A stretch of 64,000 bases of DNA from DAOVXM01 sp963746255 (GTDB lineage Bacteria > Chloroflexota > Anaerolineae > Anaerolineales > UBA4823). The notes below the pieces were generated by a model that worked only from the letters and a program-made list of their open reading frames with translations, had not been told where the DNA came from and did not search any database. The translations under genes and the position numbers were made by a program. Below, one piece after another: positions 8,665-18,734 of the stretch. The stretch covers positions 248,001-312,000 of the forward strand of contig CAVVAJ010000005.1 in NCBI GenBank assembly GCA_963746255.1, in the 5' to 3' direction. How positions within the stretch are numbered: the first letter of the stretch is position 1; every line of letters begins with the position of its first letter.

Positions 8665-10097
8665 GTTCACAGAGTAATCTCAGACGTTCTAGCGTTTGGA
8701 AACTGCGTATCGGAGAGCGACGAGGCGTATTAATCCTCGGAGACCTCCTGATGGCATTCTTTTCCCTTGTTATTGCACTCTATAATTGGGGACTCAGCGT
8801 TCGTTTTATTGAGTTTGATCTTACTTTTTTGCAGGAACGCGTCCCAGCATGGTTTTATCTGCTGCCCTTCATTTGGCTATTGTTGCTGATTGAACTATAT
8901 GACATTCAAACGGCAGGGAATTGGTCTGCAACAACTAGAGGGGTTGCTTCTGCTGCAGTTATTGGGTTTATCGTATATTTAGTGCTCTATTTCTACTATG
9001 TTGATCCACCCCGATCTCTCCTCCCACGTCGCGGGGTGGCTGGTTTTATAATCGCTGCCTCAATATTAACGCTTCTCTGGAGAAGACTTTATATACGGAT
9101 ATTTACTGCACCGCAGTTAATGCGCAGAGTGCTGCTGGTTGGGGGCGGGAAGGCAGGCAGTAAACTCCTCCAGGTCGCGAATGACTTGTGGCCACCACCT
9201 TTTTTCATTGTGGGTGTGGTTGATGATGATGAAAGTAAACAAGGTGAGACAGTCGCAGGGCACCCAATCATCGGGACTAGTGAAAAGCTGATAGATATCA
9301 TTGCTGAGCAGAATGTCTCTGATATCATCGTAGCGATCTCAGGAGAGATGCGAGTGAGCATGTTCCAAGCCTTGATTGATGCTCAGGAGCAAGGGGTAGA
9401 GATCACGAGAATGCCTAAAGCGTACGAGGAGCTTGTTGGGCGTATCCCAATTCAGGAGTTGGAAGCCGATTGGATCTTGCGATCTTTTGTTGATGAAGCC
9501 CGAGTAAGCCGTTTCTATGAGACAACGAAACGGTTAGTTGACCTCCTGGGGGGAATTTTAGGCATGCTTATATTCTTAATATTACTACCGGTTTTGGCTT
9601 TAATAATAATTATCGATGATGGACGGCCCATCTTTTATTCGCAAACGCGATCTGGTAAAGGTGGCAGACTTTATACGATATATAAATTACGGACAATGCG
9701 GCGAGATGCAGAGGCAAACGGACTCCCACAATGGGCGAAAGAAGATGATGCGCGCGCGACTCGAAGTGGTAAGTTTCTTAGAAAAACACATTTGGATGAA
9801 ATTCCGCAGTTAATCAATGTCCTTAAGGGTGATATGAGCTTAATTGGCCCAAGAGCTGAGCGGCCAGAATTAGTTGAATTGTTCCAGCAGCATGTACCGT
9901 TTTACCGTGCAAGATTGCTTGTGAAACCTGGTATTACTGGCTGGGCACAAGTAAATTTAGGTTATGCTGCTACCATTGAAGAAACGGTCACCAAGCTAGA
10001 ATGTGATTTGTACTATATTAAAAACCGGAATCTGTGGATGGATATCGTGATTTTGTTGCGTACGCCCAATACAGTGATCGGATTCCGAGGCCGCTAG
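8661..10097 (+). CDS. undecaprenyl-phosphate sugar phosphotransferase (WbaP/WcaJ type)
   Basis: A 478-residue initiating polyprenyl glycosylphosphotransferase that transfers a sugar-1-phosphate to undecaprenyl phosphate at the inner membrane. Layout: several N-terminal transmembrane helices (about 25-140); a CoA-binding-like Rossmann domain starting VLLVGGGKAGSKLL; a membrane-re-entrant helix KRLVDLLGGILGML; then the catalytic bacterial-sugar-transferase domain with FYSQTRSGKGG, YKLRTMRRDA, LRKTHLDEIPQLINVLKGDM, SLIGPRAERPE and PGITGWAQVN. Full-length for the family. It likely works with the flanking glycosyltransferase and dehydratase. Confidence 0.93.
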   Translation: MSSQSNLRRSSVWKLRIGERRGVLILGDLLMAFFSLVIALYNWGLSVRFIEFDLTFLQERVPAWFYLLPFIWLLLLIELYDIQTAGNWSATTRGVASAAVIGFIVYLVLYFYYVDPPRSLLPRRGVAGFIIAASILTLLWRRLYIRIFTAPQLMRRVLLVGGGKAGSKLLQVANDLWPPPFFIVGVVDDDESKQGETVAGHPIIGTSEKLIDIIAEQNVSDIIVAISGEMRVSMFQALIDAQEQGVEITRMPKAYEELVGRIPIQELEADWILRSFVDEARVSRFYETTKRLVDLLGGILGMLIFLILLPVLALIIIIDDGRPIFYSQTRSGKGGRLYTIYKLRTMRRDAEANGLPQWAKEDDARATRSGKFLRKTHLDEIPQLINVLKGDMSLIGPRAERPELVELFQQHVPFYRARLLVKPGITGWAQVNLGYAATIEETVTKLECDLYYIKNRNLWMDIVILLRTPNTVIGFRGR

Positions 10098-10122
10098 GCT
10101 TATTGGAATTAGTTATTAGTCA

Positions 10123-12045
10123 ATGAGCAAACTAAAAGAAATCATCAACAATGCGGTTGATAAGATCGCCCGTTTTCCCAGAAATTGGATTATCTTCGCT
10201 GCTGACATATTGATTATTATCATTTCTGCGCTTGGTAGCTTTGCACTGCGATTGGATCTAGGTCCCCTGTTTATCCTTTATTTACCGCAAGCAATCACAC
10301 TAGTCGTAGTAGCATTGCTTATCAAACCGATTGTGTACTATTTCTTTGGATTTTACAGGCGTCTTTGGGCGTATGCCAGCATCCAGGAATTAAAGCTCAT
10401 CGCAGTTGGTGTTACCACCGCATCTGTTTTGGTTTCCATATTTATTGTATTCCTCCGGGCAGTGGAAGTGATCCCTTATTTTCCTCGCAGCACCCTACCA
10501 ATAGATTGGCTTTTGTCCCTAGTTTTGGTCGGTGGCTCACGTTTTTCGATGAGAATTCTGGCTGAATCGCGTGGTGATACCAAACCGAATGGCAAACGCG
10601 GCCGCAGAGTGCTGGTTGTTGGTGCTGGCGATGCCGGGGCATTAGTAGTTCGCGAAATGCAGAAAAACCAACAGCTTGGTTTGGAGCCAATCTGTTTCCT
10701 TGATGACGATCAGAGTAAACAGAAACAACAAATTCATGGGATCCCGGTGATGGGAAGTTTGGTAGATTTAGCTCGATTAGTGTCCGTTTTGAGGATCAAC
10801 GAGGTTGTCATCGCGATACCAAGTGCACCTGGTGGTGTTGTCCGCCAAATTGCTGATATTTGTCGGCAGAAAGATATCCCATTTAGGACAATGCCGGGAA
10901 TTTATGAATTGATTGGTGGGACGGTCAATGTAAGCAGATTACGTGAAGTCCAAATCACCGACTTACTACGCCGGGAGTCTGCATTAATTGACGAAAGCAG
11001 GATAGGTAGCAACCTCATTGGGCAGCGGATTTTAATAACTGGTGCAGGAGGCTCAATTGGCCGGGAATTATGCCGCCAGGTAGCTAGATGGGGACCTTCA
11101 GCATTGATTCTGCTGGGTCATGGAGAAAACAGCATCTATGAGACTTTGCTTGAACTCGAAAAATTGTTCCCGACACTGCCTGTCCATCCTGTGATCGCAG
11201 ATATTCGTGATATCGATCACATGAATGTGATCTTCGATAATTATTACCCTCAGGTTATCTTTCATACAGCCGCGCATAAGCATGTCCCTTTGATGGAATT
11301 AAATGTTGAAGATGCAGTTACGAATAATGTCTTGGGGACTCGAAATATGGTTGAAGTGGCGGCGAATTTTGGGATTGAACAGTTTGTGATGATCTCAACC
11401 GATAAAGCAATCCGCCCCACTAGTGTTTATGGCGCTACCAAAAGACTAGCAGAATTACAGGTTCTGGATGCCGCCCATCGCACGGGATTGTTGTTTTCCG
11501 TTGTCCGGTTTGGCAACGTCTTGGGCAGCCGAGGAAGCGTTATCCCGACATTTCAGAGTCAAATAGACCGTGGTGGACCAATTACGATTACTCACCCTGA
11601 TATGGAAAGGTTCTTCATGACGATTCCGGAAGCTGTTCACTTGGTACTACAGGCAGCTTCAATGGGCCAGGGTGGGGAAGTATTTGTCTTAAAAATGGGC
11701 GAACAAGTGCGTATTCTTGATCTGGCAGAGGATTTAATTCGATTGGCAGGATTGGAACCAGGAAAGGATATAGAAATCGTCTTTACAGGAATCCGCCCGG
11801 GTGAAAAATTAAGTGAAGAGCTCTGGGACAAATGGGCTCAATATGAACCGACGGATCATCCTGATATAGTACTGCTTGCGGATGAAGATATCCTATCTGG
11901 GAATGCTCTTACTGGAGTCGTTAATGATTTATATCACCTTGCTCGCGAAGGGGATACTGCGTCTATCATCCGCATTTTAGATGAGTGTATTCCCGGTGCT
12001 GCAGTACGCAGTACTCCTCCACCGGATCTTACCGCGATCGTATAG
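10123..12045 (+). CDS. membrane nucleotide-sugar 4,6-dehydratase (CapD/WbpM-like)
   Basis: 640 aa. The N-terminal four-helix membrane part (about 18-150) is followed by a first Rossmann domain (RRVLVVGAGDAGALVV) and then the catalytic short-chain dehydrogenase domain with ITGAGGSIGRELCRQ (NAD(P) binding), HTAAHKHVPLME, STDKAIRPTSVYGATKR (catalytic Tyr and Lys) and RFGNVLGSRGSVIP. This architecture is that of UDP-GlcNAc 4,6-dehydratases that prepare diamino- or deoxy-sugars for surface glycans. The active-site Tyr is present, whereas WbpM has Met there. Exact sugar specificity is not readable. Confidence 0.9.
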   Translation: MSKLKEIINNAVDKIARFPRNWIIFAADILIIIISALGSFALRLDLGPLFILYLPQAITLVVVALLIKPIVYYFFGFYRRLWAYASIQELKLIAVGVTTASVLVSIFIVFLRAVEVIPYFPRSTLPIDWLLSLVLVGGSRFSMRILAESRGDTKPNGKRGRRVLVVGAGDAGALVVREMQKNQQLGLEPICFLDDDQSKQKQQIHGIPVMGSLVDLARLVSVLRINEVVIAIPSAPGGVVRQIADICRQKDIPFRTMPGIYELIGGTVNVSRLREVQITDLLRRESALIDESRIGSNLIGQRILITGAGGSIGRELCRQVARWGPSALILLGHGENSIYETLLELEKLFPTLPVHPVIADIRDIDHMNVIFDNYYPQVIFHTAAHKHVPLMELNVEDAVTNNVLGTRNMVEVAANFGIEQFVMISTDKAIRPTSVYGATKRLAELQVLDAAHRTGLLFSVVRFGNVLGSRGSVIPTFQSQIDRGGPITITHPDMERFFMTIPEAVHLVLQAASMGQGGEVFVLKMGEQVRILDLAEDLIRLAGLEPGKDIEIVFTGIRPGEKLSEELWDKWAQYEPTDHPDIVLLADEDILSGNALTGVVNDLYHLAREGDTASIIRILDECIPGAAVRSTPPPDLTAIV

Positions 12046-12087
12046 TATAGCCCGTCATCTTTTATAGACCTGCTTTCAAAGGATCTT

Positions 12088-13089
12088 ATGCCAAAGATCA
12101 CAATGCCCGAGTGGGCTGACTTTTTCGCGAACTATCCAGACGCCCATATTCTCCAAACTCCCGAATGGGGTGATATCAAATCAAAATTTAATTGGAAGGT
12201 TGCTAGATTTCGCCGTAATTTTTGTGGAGCCCAGGTGCTGCTTCGGCATTTGCCGCTTGGGTTCAAAGTTGCCTATATTCCCATGGGACCAATCGGAAAT
12301 ATGGATCATTGGGATGATCTGCTCGCTGAAATTGATGAATTTTGCCGCAGACAGCGTGTAGTTTTCCTGAAAATTGAACCTGACTCTTGGGAATCACCAA
12401 CTACAGCAGATTTGCTAGTCCAGACAGGTTTCATTTCGAGCCCACATACTATTCAGCCCGCCGCAACCCTCATGATCAATCTTCACGGAACTGAGGACAG
12501 TATATTGGCCAAGATGAAGCAGAAGACACGCTACAACATCCGTCTGGCAGCCCGGAAAGGTGTTACTGTCTCTGAAAGTACAGACATAAACCGATTCTAT
12601 AAGCTGATGCAAGTGACTGGTAACAGGGATGGTTTTGGTATCCATACAAAGGAGTATTACCAATATACATATGATGGTTTCAGCCCATCTGGGCGCTGTC
12701 AATTATTTTTGGCAGAATTTTCGGGTGATATCCTGGCTGGCCTGATGGTTTTTCTCCAGGGGCGACGGGGATGGTATTTTTATGGTGCCTCAGGTAGTGA
12801 GCAGCGTGAGTTGATGCCGAATTACCTGTTGCAATGGGAAGCCATCAAATGGGCTCGATTGCACGGTTGTCAGGAATATGATCTCTGGGGGGTACCTGAT
12901 GAAGATCTTGAGATGTTGGAAACCAACTTCATGCAGCGTTCAGATGGATTGTGGGGAGTCTATAGATTTAAACGTGGTTGGGGAGGACAACTCGTACGTT
13001 CAGCAGGGGCATGGGATAGAATCTATTCACCTAAGATTTACCGGCTATATGATATTTTGACAAGGCGTAAAGCAAGGGATGAGATCTAA
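12088..13089 (+). CDS. FemAB-family aminoacyltransferase (first of tandem pair)
   Basis: A 333-residue protein with the double-GNAT fold of FemX/FemA/FemB enzymes, which use aminoacyl-tRNA to add amino acids to the peptidoglycan stem peptide. Visible marks are LQTPEWGDIKSKFNW at the N-terminus, MKQKTRYNIRLAARKGV (the characteristic arginine-rich helix), a GWYFYGASG strand and NYLLQWEAIKWARLHGCQEYDLWGVPD near the C-terminus. It is clearly paralogous to the next gene. AAGGAT precedes the ATG. An alternative role in transferring an amino acid to a polysaccharide is possible given the neighbouring glycan genes. Confidence 0.85.
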   Translation: MPKITMPEWADFFANYPDAHILQTPEWGDIKSKFNWKVARFRRNFCGAQVLLRHLPLGFKVAYIPMGPIGNMDHWDDLLAEIDEFCRRQRVVFLKIEPDSWESPTTADLLVQTGFISSPHTIQPAATLMINLHGTEDSILAKMKQKTRYNIRLAARKGVTVSESTDINRFYKLMQVTGNRDGFGIHTKEYYQYTYDGFSPSGRCQLFLAEFSGDILAGLMVFLQGRRGWYFYGASGSEQRELMPNYLLQWEAIKWARLHGCQEYDLWGVPDEDLEMLETNFMQRSDGLWGVYRFKRGWGGQLVRSAGAWDRIYSPKIYRLYDILTRRKARDEI

Positions 13090-13156
13090 AATCATATCCA
13101 TTTCCTGAATATTGCTACCTAATTCTCTTAATTTGGTTCCCTGTTAGGCTATAACA

Positions 13157-14308
13157 ATGCAAGATTACCCTAATCTGTGGGATAAACTAATCGATCAAAT
13201 GGAATATCCGCACTTCCTGCAATCTGCGGAATGGGCTTCGGTAAAGAGTGCCTATAACTGGACTCCAATTCCTTTAGTATGGATTTCGGAAGGTGACACA
13301 TATAAGATGAAAAAGTTTACCGGTAGTAATGATGGCGCCCGTGGTTCCCCATGCGCAGCGGCGATGATCCTCGAGCGTACGATACCCATCTTAGGTCGTA
13401 ATTTGAATGCCCGGATTTTGTACGTCCCAAAGGGACCCATGTTAATGGACTGGGGTAATAGCAAATTATTATCAGCTGTTCTTGTGGATCTGGCAGAATT
13501 TTCTCATTACAGCGGAGCTCTATTTATAAAAATTGATCCCGATTTCACCATTGGATCCGGCGAACCAGGAGAAACATTTGCAATAACTAATCCTCAAACT
13601 GACACGATTGTCAGGTCGTTCCAAGATCACAAGTGGAGGTATTCAGAAGAACAGATCCAATTCAAAAATACGGTATCGATCGATTTGTGTCAAACGGAAG
13701 ATGAGTTGCTGTCGCTGATGAAACAAAAAACCCGCTACAATATACGATTAGCGCAGCGGAAAGGGGTGACGATAAGAGCCGCCGATCCAGGAGACTATGA
13801 TTCGCTCTATTGCCTGTATGCGGAAACTTCTTTGAGAGATGGTTTTGCGATCAGGGAGAAAAAATACTACATCACGCTTTGGGAGACATTTCTTGATAAT
13901 CAGATGGGGGAAGCATTAATTGCTGAAGTTGATGGCACTCCAGTTGCCGCAGCGGTGATCTTGAGATTTACGAAAATTGCCTGGTATTTTCAAGGTATGT
14001 CCACACTACATCATCGCGATAGGATGCCCAATTACTTATTGCAGTGGGAAGCGATGAAACGGGCGAAGAAAACAGGTTGCCAGGTCTATGACATGTGGGG
14101 GGCTCCAGATGTGTTTACCGAGACCGATCCATTATGGAACGTATATCGATTTAAAAAAGGATTTGGTGGGGAAGTTGTCAGGCATATTGGAGCCTGGGAT
14201 TACATTGCTCGCCCAGTTTCATTCTGGATATACCGCCATTCACTACCGTTGGGTTTAGCTGGATTGCGGCGAATTGGACGGAAATCGACTAGACAATCCA
14301 TTTCATAA
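13157..14308 (+). CDS. FemAB-family aminoacyltransferase (second of tandem pair)
   Basis: 383 aa, paralogue of the upstream gene: LQSAEWASVKSAYNW, MKQKTRYNIRLAQRKGV, AWYFQGMSTL and NYLLQWEAMKRAKKTGCQVYDMWGAPD. It differs by an insertion of about 25-30 residues after the first strand (TYKMKKFTGSNDGARGSPC region) and a longer middle. Two Fem proteins in tandem usually add successive residues to an interpeptide bridge or side branch. This is an inference from Staphylococcus FemA/FemB and related systems. Confidence 0.85.
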   Translation: MQDYPNLWDKLIDQMEYPHFLQSAEWASVKSAYNWTPIPLVWISEGDTYKMKKFTGSNDGARGSPCAAAMILERTIPILGRNLNARILYVPKGPMLMDWGNSKLLSAVLVDLAEFSHYSGALFIKIDPDFTIGSGEPGETFAITNPQTDTIVRSFQDHKWRYSEEQIQFKNTVSIDLCQTEDELLSLMKQKTRYNIRLAQRKGVTIRAADPGDYDSLYCLYAETSLRDGFAIREKKYYITLWETFLDNQMGEALIAEVDGTPVAAAVILRFTKIAWYFQGMSTLHHRDRMPNYLLQWEAMKRAKKTGCQVYDMWGAPDVFTETDPLWNVYRFKKGFGGEVVRHIGAWDYIARPVSFWIYRHSLPLGLAGLRRIGRKSTRQSIS

Positions 14309-14361
14309 AAATATGATTCATCTCTCATCCAAGAAATATAAAGCGAATATAGGAGCCGCAG

Positions 14362-15330
14362 ATGGAAAAAATACCAAGAGTACGGATATCTCATCTCCCT
14401 ACGCCTGTTGAGCCGCTGCGGTATCTATCCACAGAGTTAGGAATTTCCCTATTTATAAAAAGAGATGACCTTACAGGATTGGCGTTTGGTGGCAACAAAA
14501 CCCGAAAATTGGAATTTCTGTTGGCAGATGCCCAAGCTGTGGGTGCAAAAACACTGATAACTACAGGTGCTCTACAATCTAACCATTGTCGGCAGACCGC
14601 AGCTGTTGCTGCGAGATATGGGATGGATTGTATTCTAGTTCTCGTCGGGGAACCACCTAAGGAGATGAGCGGAAATCTTCTGCTAGATCAACTTTTAGGC
14701 GCAGAATTTTACTGGACGTCAATTGACAAACGGGATGAATCGCTGCAGATGATCTTTGAGAAAACCCAAGCTGATGGTCGAGGACCATACCTCATTCCCT
14801 ATGGTGGATCAAATCGAGTTGGTGCGGCAGCATTTGCGTTTGCTATGAAAGAATTAATGGAACAAGATGTAAATCCGGATTGTGTTGTGATTCCTTCATC
14901 ATCTGGGGGTACACAGGCAGGCATGGTCGTTGGCGCCCAGTTGTACAATTTTCATGGTGAAATCTTGGGGATAAGTATTGATACACCGGAAGCAGAATTG
15001 TGCTTACGCGTAGCTGATTTGGCGAATCTAACAGCAGGATTCCTGGGTAGTAGTAAAACAATTACTGCAGATGCAATCAATGTCTCAGCAGATTATCTTG
15101 GTGATGGATATGGGAAGCCAGGAGCTCTGGAAATCAATGCTATCAGAACCTTCTCCAGAATGGAAGGTATCATATTAGACCCTGTCTATACCGGTCGGGC
15201 AGCTGGCGGCTTGTTAGATTTGGCCGCAAGGGGATATTTCAAAACCGGCCAAACGGTGCTCTTATGGCATACCGGAGGAACACCGGCGCTGTTCGCTGAA
15301 GCCTACCAACCATTGTTACAGGATATCTAA
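14362..15330 (+). CDS. D-cysteine desulfhydrase / ACC deaminase family PLP enzyme
   Basis: A fold-type II pyridoxal-phosphate enzyme, 322 aa. GGNKTRKLEFLLADA contains the PLP-binding lysine (about K46-K49). GALQSNHCRQTAAVAARYG is the Ser-Asn-His substrate/phosphate region. SSSGGTQAGM is the glycine-rich phosphate loop, and the C-terminus has YTGRAAGGLLDL and LWHTGGTPALFA. These mark COG2515, which includes D-cysteine desulfhydrase and 1-aminocyclopropane-1-carboxylate deaminase. The two activities cannot be separated by eye. AGGAGC precedes the ATG. Confidence 0.86.
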   Translation: MEKIPRVRISHLPTPVEPLRYLSTELGISLFIKRDDLTGLAFGGNKTRKLEFLLADAQAVGAKTLITTGALQSNHCRQTAAVAARYGMDCILVLVGEPPKEMSGNLLLDQLLGAEFYWTSIDKRDESLQMIFEKTQADGRGPYLIPYGGSNRVGAAAFAFAMKELMEQDVNPDCVVIPSSSGGTQAGMVVGAQLYNFHGEILGISIDTPEAELCLRVADLANLTAGFLGSSKTITADAINVSADYLGDGYGKPGALEINAIRTFSRMEGIILDPVYTGRAAGGLLDLAARGYFKTGQTVLLWHTGGTPALFAEAYQPLLQDI

Positions 15331-15446
15331 CTATCCATCCTATGACGAATGTCTATCGCGTATATAGGCAAATCTCACCAAACCCGCAACTATCAAGGAA
15401 TATTTATATGGATAGCCAAAAGATGATGTAACGGAGATGGGTTGCA

Positions 15447-15476
15447 CCAAAGATCCAGATCCTTCTGGATCTTTGG
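15447..15476. terminator. perfect 13-bp hairpin between convergent genes
   Basis: CCAAAGATCCAGA (15447-15459) and TCTGGATCTTTGG (15464-15476) form a perfect 13-bp stem with a 4-base loop. It lies between the convergent ends of the desulfhydrase (plus) and TgpA-like (minus) genes, where a bidirectional terminator is expected. No strong T-run follows on either strand. Confidence 0.6.
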
Positions 15477-15521
15477 ATGATGTGTTGGTATCGTTTTGTT
15501 GAAGGAGAATTTTTCTAGATC

Positions 15522-17915
15522 CTAGTACCGATAGTCTCTACCCTCTATCCCACGTTTTCCCCCGATAAATGTCGTCACTCGCAGCCACCATTGAAGCAGC
15601 ATTTCCTTAAAAGATAGAGATCTAATCTCACTGCTAGCCTGTTGGGCATTCTCCAAATCTGGAGTGTATCCTTTGCTGTACGTAGTGGCTTGATATTCGG
15701 TGAGTAAGCGTTGTGTAGGTTCGATCGCCACTGGAAGCGCTTGCATCAAAAAACCCGCCCGTTCTAATGGTGTATCCGTTGGTTTTGGATGTCTACCAAG
15801 TCGATTGAGCGACATATTGATCTCGCTATATGCACGAGCTATTGGATTCAAACGCGCATATTGAGCCCACCAGCGGAGCATGGCAGGGGGTTTTAAACCC
15901 AGGCGTTGGATACCGTTTTCTAAGTAAATCGGTAGGTGAGGTATTTTCTCGTGGAGCCGTTTTCGCCGGATAAGTGGTATCATCAAGATCACGAAACCGA
16001 TTACCAACCCCGTAATCAACAAAACGCCGCCGTATCTCTGCAACGTTGTCGTAGTGTCTACGTAACCCGCCCCTTCTTCTTCACCACCGAGATTAGAAAG
16101 ATCAGCTTCTACATCTCCGAGTGGATTTCTCAGTTCTTCATCGACCGATTGTGGTATTTCACGGTCTAAAGAAATCCCAAGAGGTCGGACCAACATCGGT
16201 TGCGACACTGTGGGTTCAAATTCAACCCAGCCAATACCCGGGAAGTACACTTCCGGCCAGGCATGTGCGTCACGCTGTCGAACAAGATACGCATCTGGAA
16301 TATCTTCAATCGGTTCGCCTTGTGCATATCCCACACTAAGTCGTGCAGGAATTCCAAGTGAGCGTAACATAATTATCTCAGTAGTCGCGTAGTAATTACA
16401 AAAACCCTGTCTGATATCAAATAAGAACCAATCGATCAACTCTTGATCAGCGGGTAGTGGCGGAACAGTCTCAGAATAGTCAATATTGTTTCGTAAATAC
16501 TGGGTGATCGTGGTGGCGATATCGTAAGGTGTATCCTTGCCAGCAGCGATTTCTTGTGCTAATTTTAGTGTCCGAGGGGATATTGAATCTGGGATTTGTA
16601 GATAGCGATCTAATACCCACTCTGGATAATTCTTGCCAGCTTCTCGCAAATCTTTTATCGTGGCTTGATTCAGTGATGAACGCACCGTGTATGTCTCCCC
16701 AGTCCGTAAAGGAGGTGTCGCACGGATTAGAGCGATGTCAACTGTCCCTTCCGAATTCTCCTCAAATTCATATCGCGCAGGCCGGCTAACCCAGATCGGC
16801 TGGTTTGCGGTTAGCAGCGTTGCTAAGGAAGAGCCGATCGTGAAGGAGAATGTATTTGTTCGTGTCGAATCATCAGCTATGTCTGGATAAACAAAATCAA
16901 TTTGATCTGGGGCAATCACATCTTGATCTGAAAAAGTGCTCCGCCAGCCCCCATCGTACGTATCATACACCCTGGCTCGCCAATAAAACCGTATTCCATC
17001 CGGGGGATCGGTTGGGGTGAGTACAGAAAAGATGTGAGTATCACTCATCCGAGTTCCACGCCCAAGGTTTAAATTTGGTCCGTAATAATCAGTGATTATC
17101 CCTACTGTGGATCGCAGCGACGCGAAAGCGTTGTCAAAAGTACTGCGAACGTTGTTCCACGGTCGCTTGGCAAACTGCCATGCATCTTGAGCTGCTGGAA
17201 CAGTCTCAGCAACACCTGGCGCAACCCATGAGAATAAAAGGAGTACAGTAATGATAACGACAGTCACCCTAACAAAATCCAGACCGATATAGGGTGGTGT
17301 GTATGTTTGATTTTCCTGCCAACGATCACACTGCTGCAGATAGGCCATTCGAGAAATGAGCAAGAAGGAGAAGAAGAGATAAATTAGTAGATACCACGAT
17401 CGATTGCCAAGTAATGCATCATAGGAATGGATGATGACTAAGATGATACCGATAGGTAAAATAACTCGCCATGCGTTGCCATGGCGAGTAAGGCTGTATC
17501 CAGCAAATATACTCACACCCCAAAACAAGATCGCCATTAATGTTAGAAACAGCAAATTATCTGAGACAGCTTGTTGTCTAATTAATTCTCCTGTGATAAC
17601 CCCCAATCTACCCACTAAACTCAGAAGTCGCTCGGTCCAAAGAATTCCTTCTCCAAGTAATTGCCCTAATTGCCAGAGGATAACAAAGACACCATATATA
17701 AAGGTAAAGAAAATCACTGTTCTAGTGGAAAACACACTGTAACCAAGTGCAAATCCTGCAATCAGGCCGGAATATGCGATAATGCGGGTGATATTCAGAC
17801 CTTCAGTCCAGTCAGTTGCGATCAGCCGGGTAATTGCAGTTGTGATGATCACGACCAACATTAGTACTACGATAAAATCCCACCAGCGGTTTACAGATTT
17901 TCTTTTTTGAGTCAT
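15522..17915 (-). CDS. TgpA-like membrane transglutaminase-domain protein
   Basis: 797 aa. The N-terminal part (about 15-260) has seven or so hydrophobic helices. A periplasmic/extracytoplasmic domain follows, then a transglutaminase-like core near 480-570 with Cys506 (RQGFCNYYATTE) and His551 (RDAHAWPEVYFPGIGW) followed by the acidic FEPT. A further transmembrane helix (about 645-665) precedes a cytoplasmic DUF4129-like tail. This matches the TgpA/TgaA family, implicated in cell-envelope maintenance; the substrate is unknown. It is transcribed alone, away from nuoA. Confidence 0.88.
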   Translation of the reverse strand: MTQKRKSVNRWWDFIVVLMLVVIITTAITRLIATDWTEGLNITRIIAYSGLIAGFALGYSVFSTRTVIFFTFIYGVFVILWQLGQLLGEGILWTERLLSLVGRLGVITGELIRQQAVSDNLLFLTLMAILFWGVSIFAGYSLTRHGNAWRVILPIGIILVIIHSYDALLGNRSWYLLIYLFFSFLLISRMAYLQQCDRWQENQTYTPPYIGLDFVRVTVVIITVLLLFSWVAPGVAETVPAAQDAWQFAKRPWNNVRSTFDNAFASLRSTVGIITDYYGPNLNLGRGTRMSDTHIFSVLTPTDPPDGIRFYWRARVYDTYDGGWRSTFSDQDVIAPDQIDFVYPDIADDSTRTNTFSFTIGSSLATLLTANQPIWVSRPARYEFEENSEGTVDIALIRATPPLRTGETYTVRSSLNQATIKDLREAGKNYPEWVLDRYLQIPDSISPRTLKLAQEIAAGKDTPYDIATTITQYLRNNIDYSETVPPLPADQELIDWFLFDIRQGFCNYYATTEIIMLRSLGIPARLSVGYAQGEPIEDIPDAYLVRQRDAHAWPEVYFPGIGWVEFEPTVSQPMLVRPLGISLDREIPQSVDEELRNPLGDVEADLSNLGGEEEGAGYVDTTTTLQRYGGVLLITGLVIGFVILMIPLIRRKRLHEKIPHLPIYLENGIQRLGLKPPAMLRWWAQYARLNPIARAYSEINMSLNRLGRHPKPTDTPLERAGFLMQALPVAIEPTQRLLTEYQATTYSKGYTPDLENAQQASSEIRSLSFKEMLLQWWLRVTTFIGGKRGIEGRDYRY

Positions 17916-18277
17916 AGTCTCAATGCCGCCTACATGTGCCTTTTTAGTAATACTAAATTATCAGCCAACAAGGTTCATATGATACAAAGATCATCGCTCA
18001 TTCGAAGGATCTAAATCCCCTTATTAGGAATAAAACGGAATATCCTCTCGCGAATGGTAATCCTGATAAGTTTTCTTGATGATAATCGAAAGAAATCATA
18101 ATGAAATGTAGACGAAAATTAGAAAGTAATTAATGCAAAATGAGTTTATAGTATGGTAAAATTTTTCCCGTTGTGTGTTGTTTGCAGTAAATTCATAAAG
18201 TCTGGGTGTTTTTTAGCCAAATAATCAACTTGATCCGGCATGCTGTCGTGGAATGACATCCGATCAAAGGAGCGTAC
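17916..18277. promoter_or_regulatory. divergent intergenic region with candidate nuo promoter
   Basis: 362 AT-rich bases between TgpA-like (minus) and nuoA (plus), with no gene. An extended -10 candidate TGG-TAAAAT lies at 18154-18162, about 115 bases before nuoA. A good -35 is not visible. AAAGGAG just before the nuoA ATG is the ribosome binding site. Confidence 0.35.
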
Positions 18278-18634
18278 ATGCAAAACGACTGGCTATTCAT
18301 AGGTGTATTTCTAGTACTAGCTCCCTTATTTCCAATTATTGCCATCTTAATCCCCCGATTAATTGCTCCCCGAAAATCAAATCCATTAAAAGCTGATACA
18401 TACGAGTGCGGGATTGAAACTGTAGGAGATACTTGGGTTCAATTCAAAGTTCAATATTATATATTTGCCCTTGTTTTCCTCGTGTTCGATGTTGAGCTGG
18501 TGTTTCTCTATCCGTGGGCGGTCGCATTTGACAGTTTACCACTCTACGCAGTCCTCGAGGGCATCTTATTTATCTTAATTCTTGTATCTGGTCTGCTTTA
18601 CATCTGGCACAAAGGTGCACTTGAGTGGGCATAA
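18278..18634 (+). CDS. nuoA: NADH-quinone oxidoreductase subunit A
   Basis: 118 aa, three transmembrane helices. ADTYECGIETVGD carries the conserved loop 1-2 cysteine region and QFKVQYYIFALVFLVFDVELVFLYPWA is the family hallmark with the conserved acidic pair. This subunit sits at the membrane-arm junction with the peripheral arm. It is the first gene of an all-membrane nuo cluster: nuoB, C, D and I, which usually follow nuoA, are absent and nuoH comes next. Confidence 0.95.
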   Translation: MQNDWLFIGVFLVLAPLFPIIAILIPRLIAPRKSNPLKADTYECGIETVGDTWVQFKVQYYIFALVFLVFDVELVFLYPWAVAFDSLPLYAVLEGILFILILVSGLLYIWHKGALEWA

Positions 18635-18734
18635 ACATTATATTTTGGCTAAGCATGGTTGACATCAACTATTGAATGCCAGTAGACGCATCTATGCTGA
18701 TACGCTAAAGAGTAGTTTGATGAGGAGAGTATGA

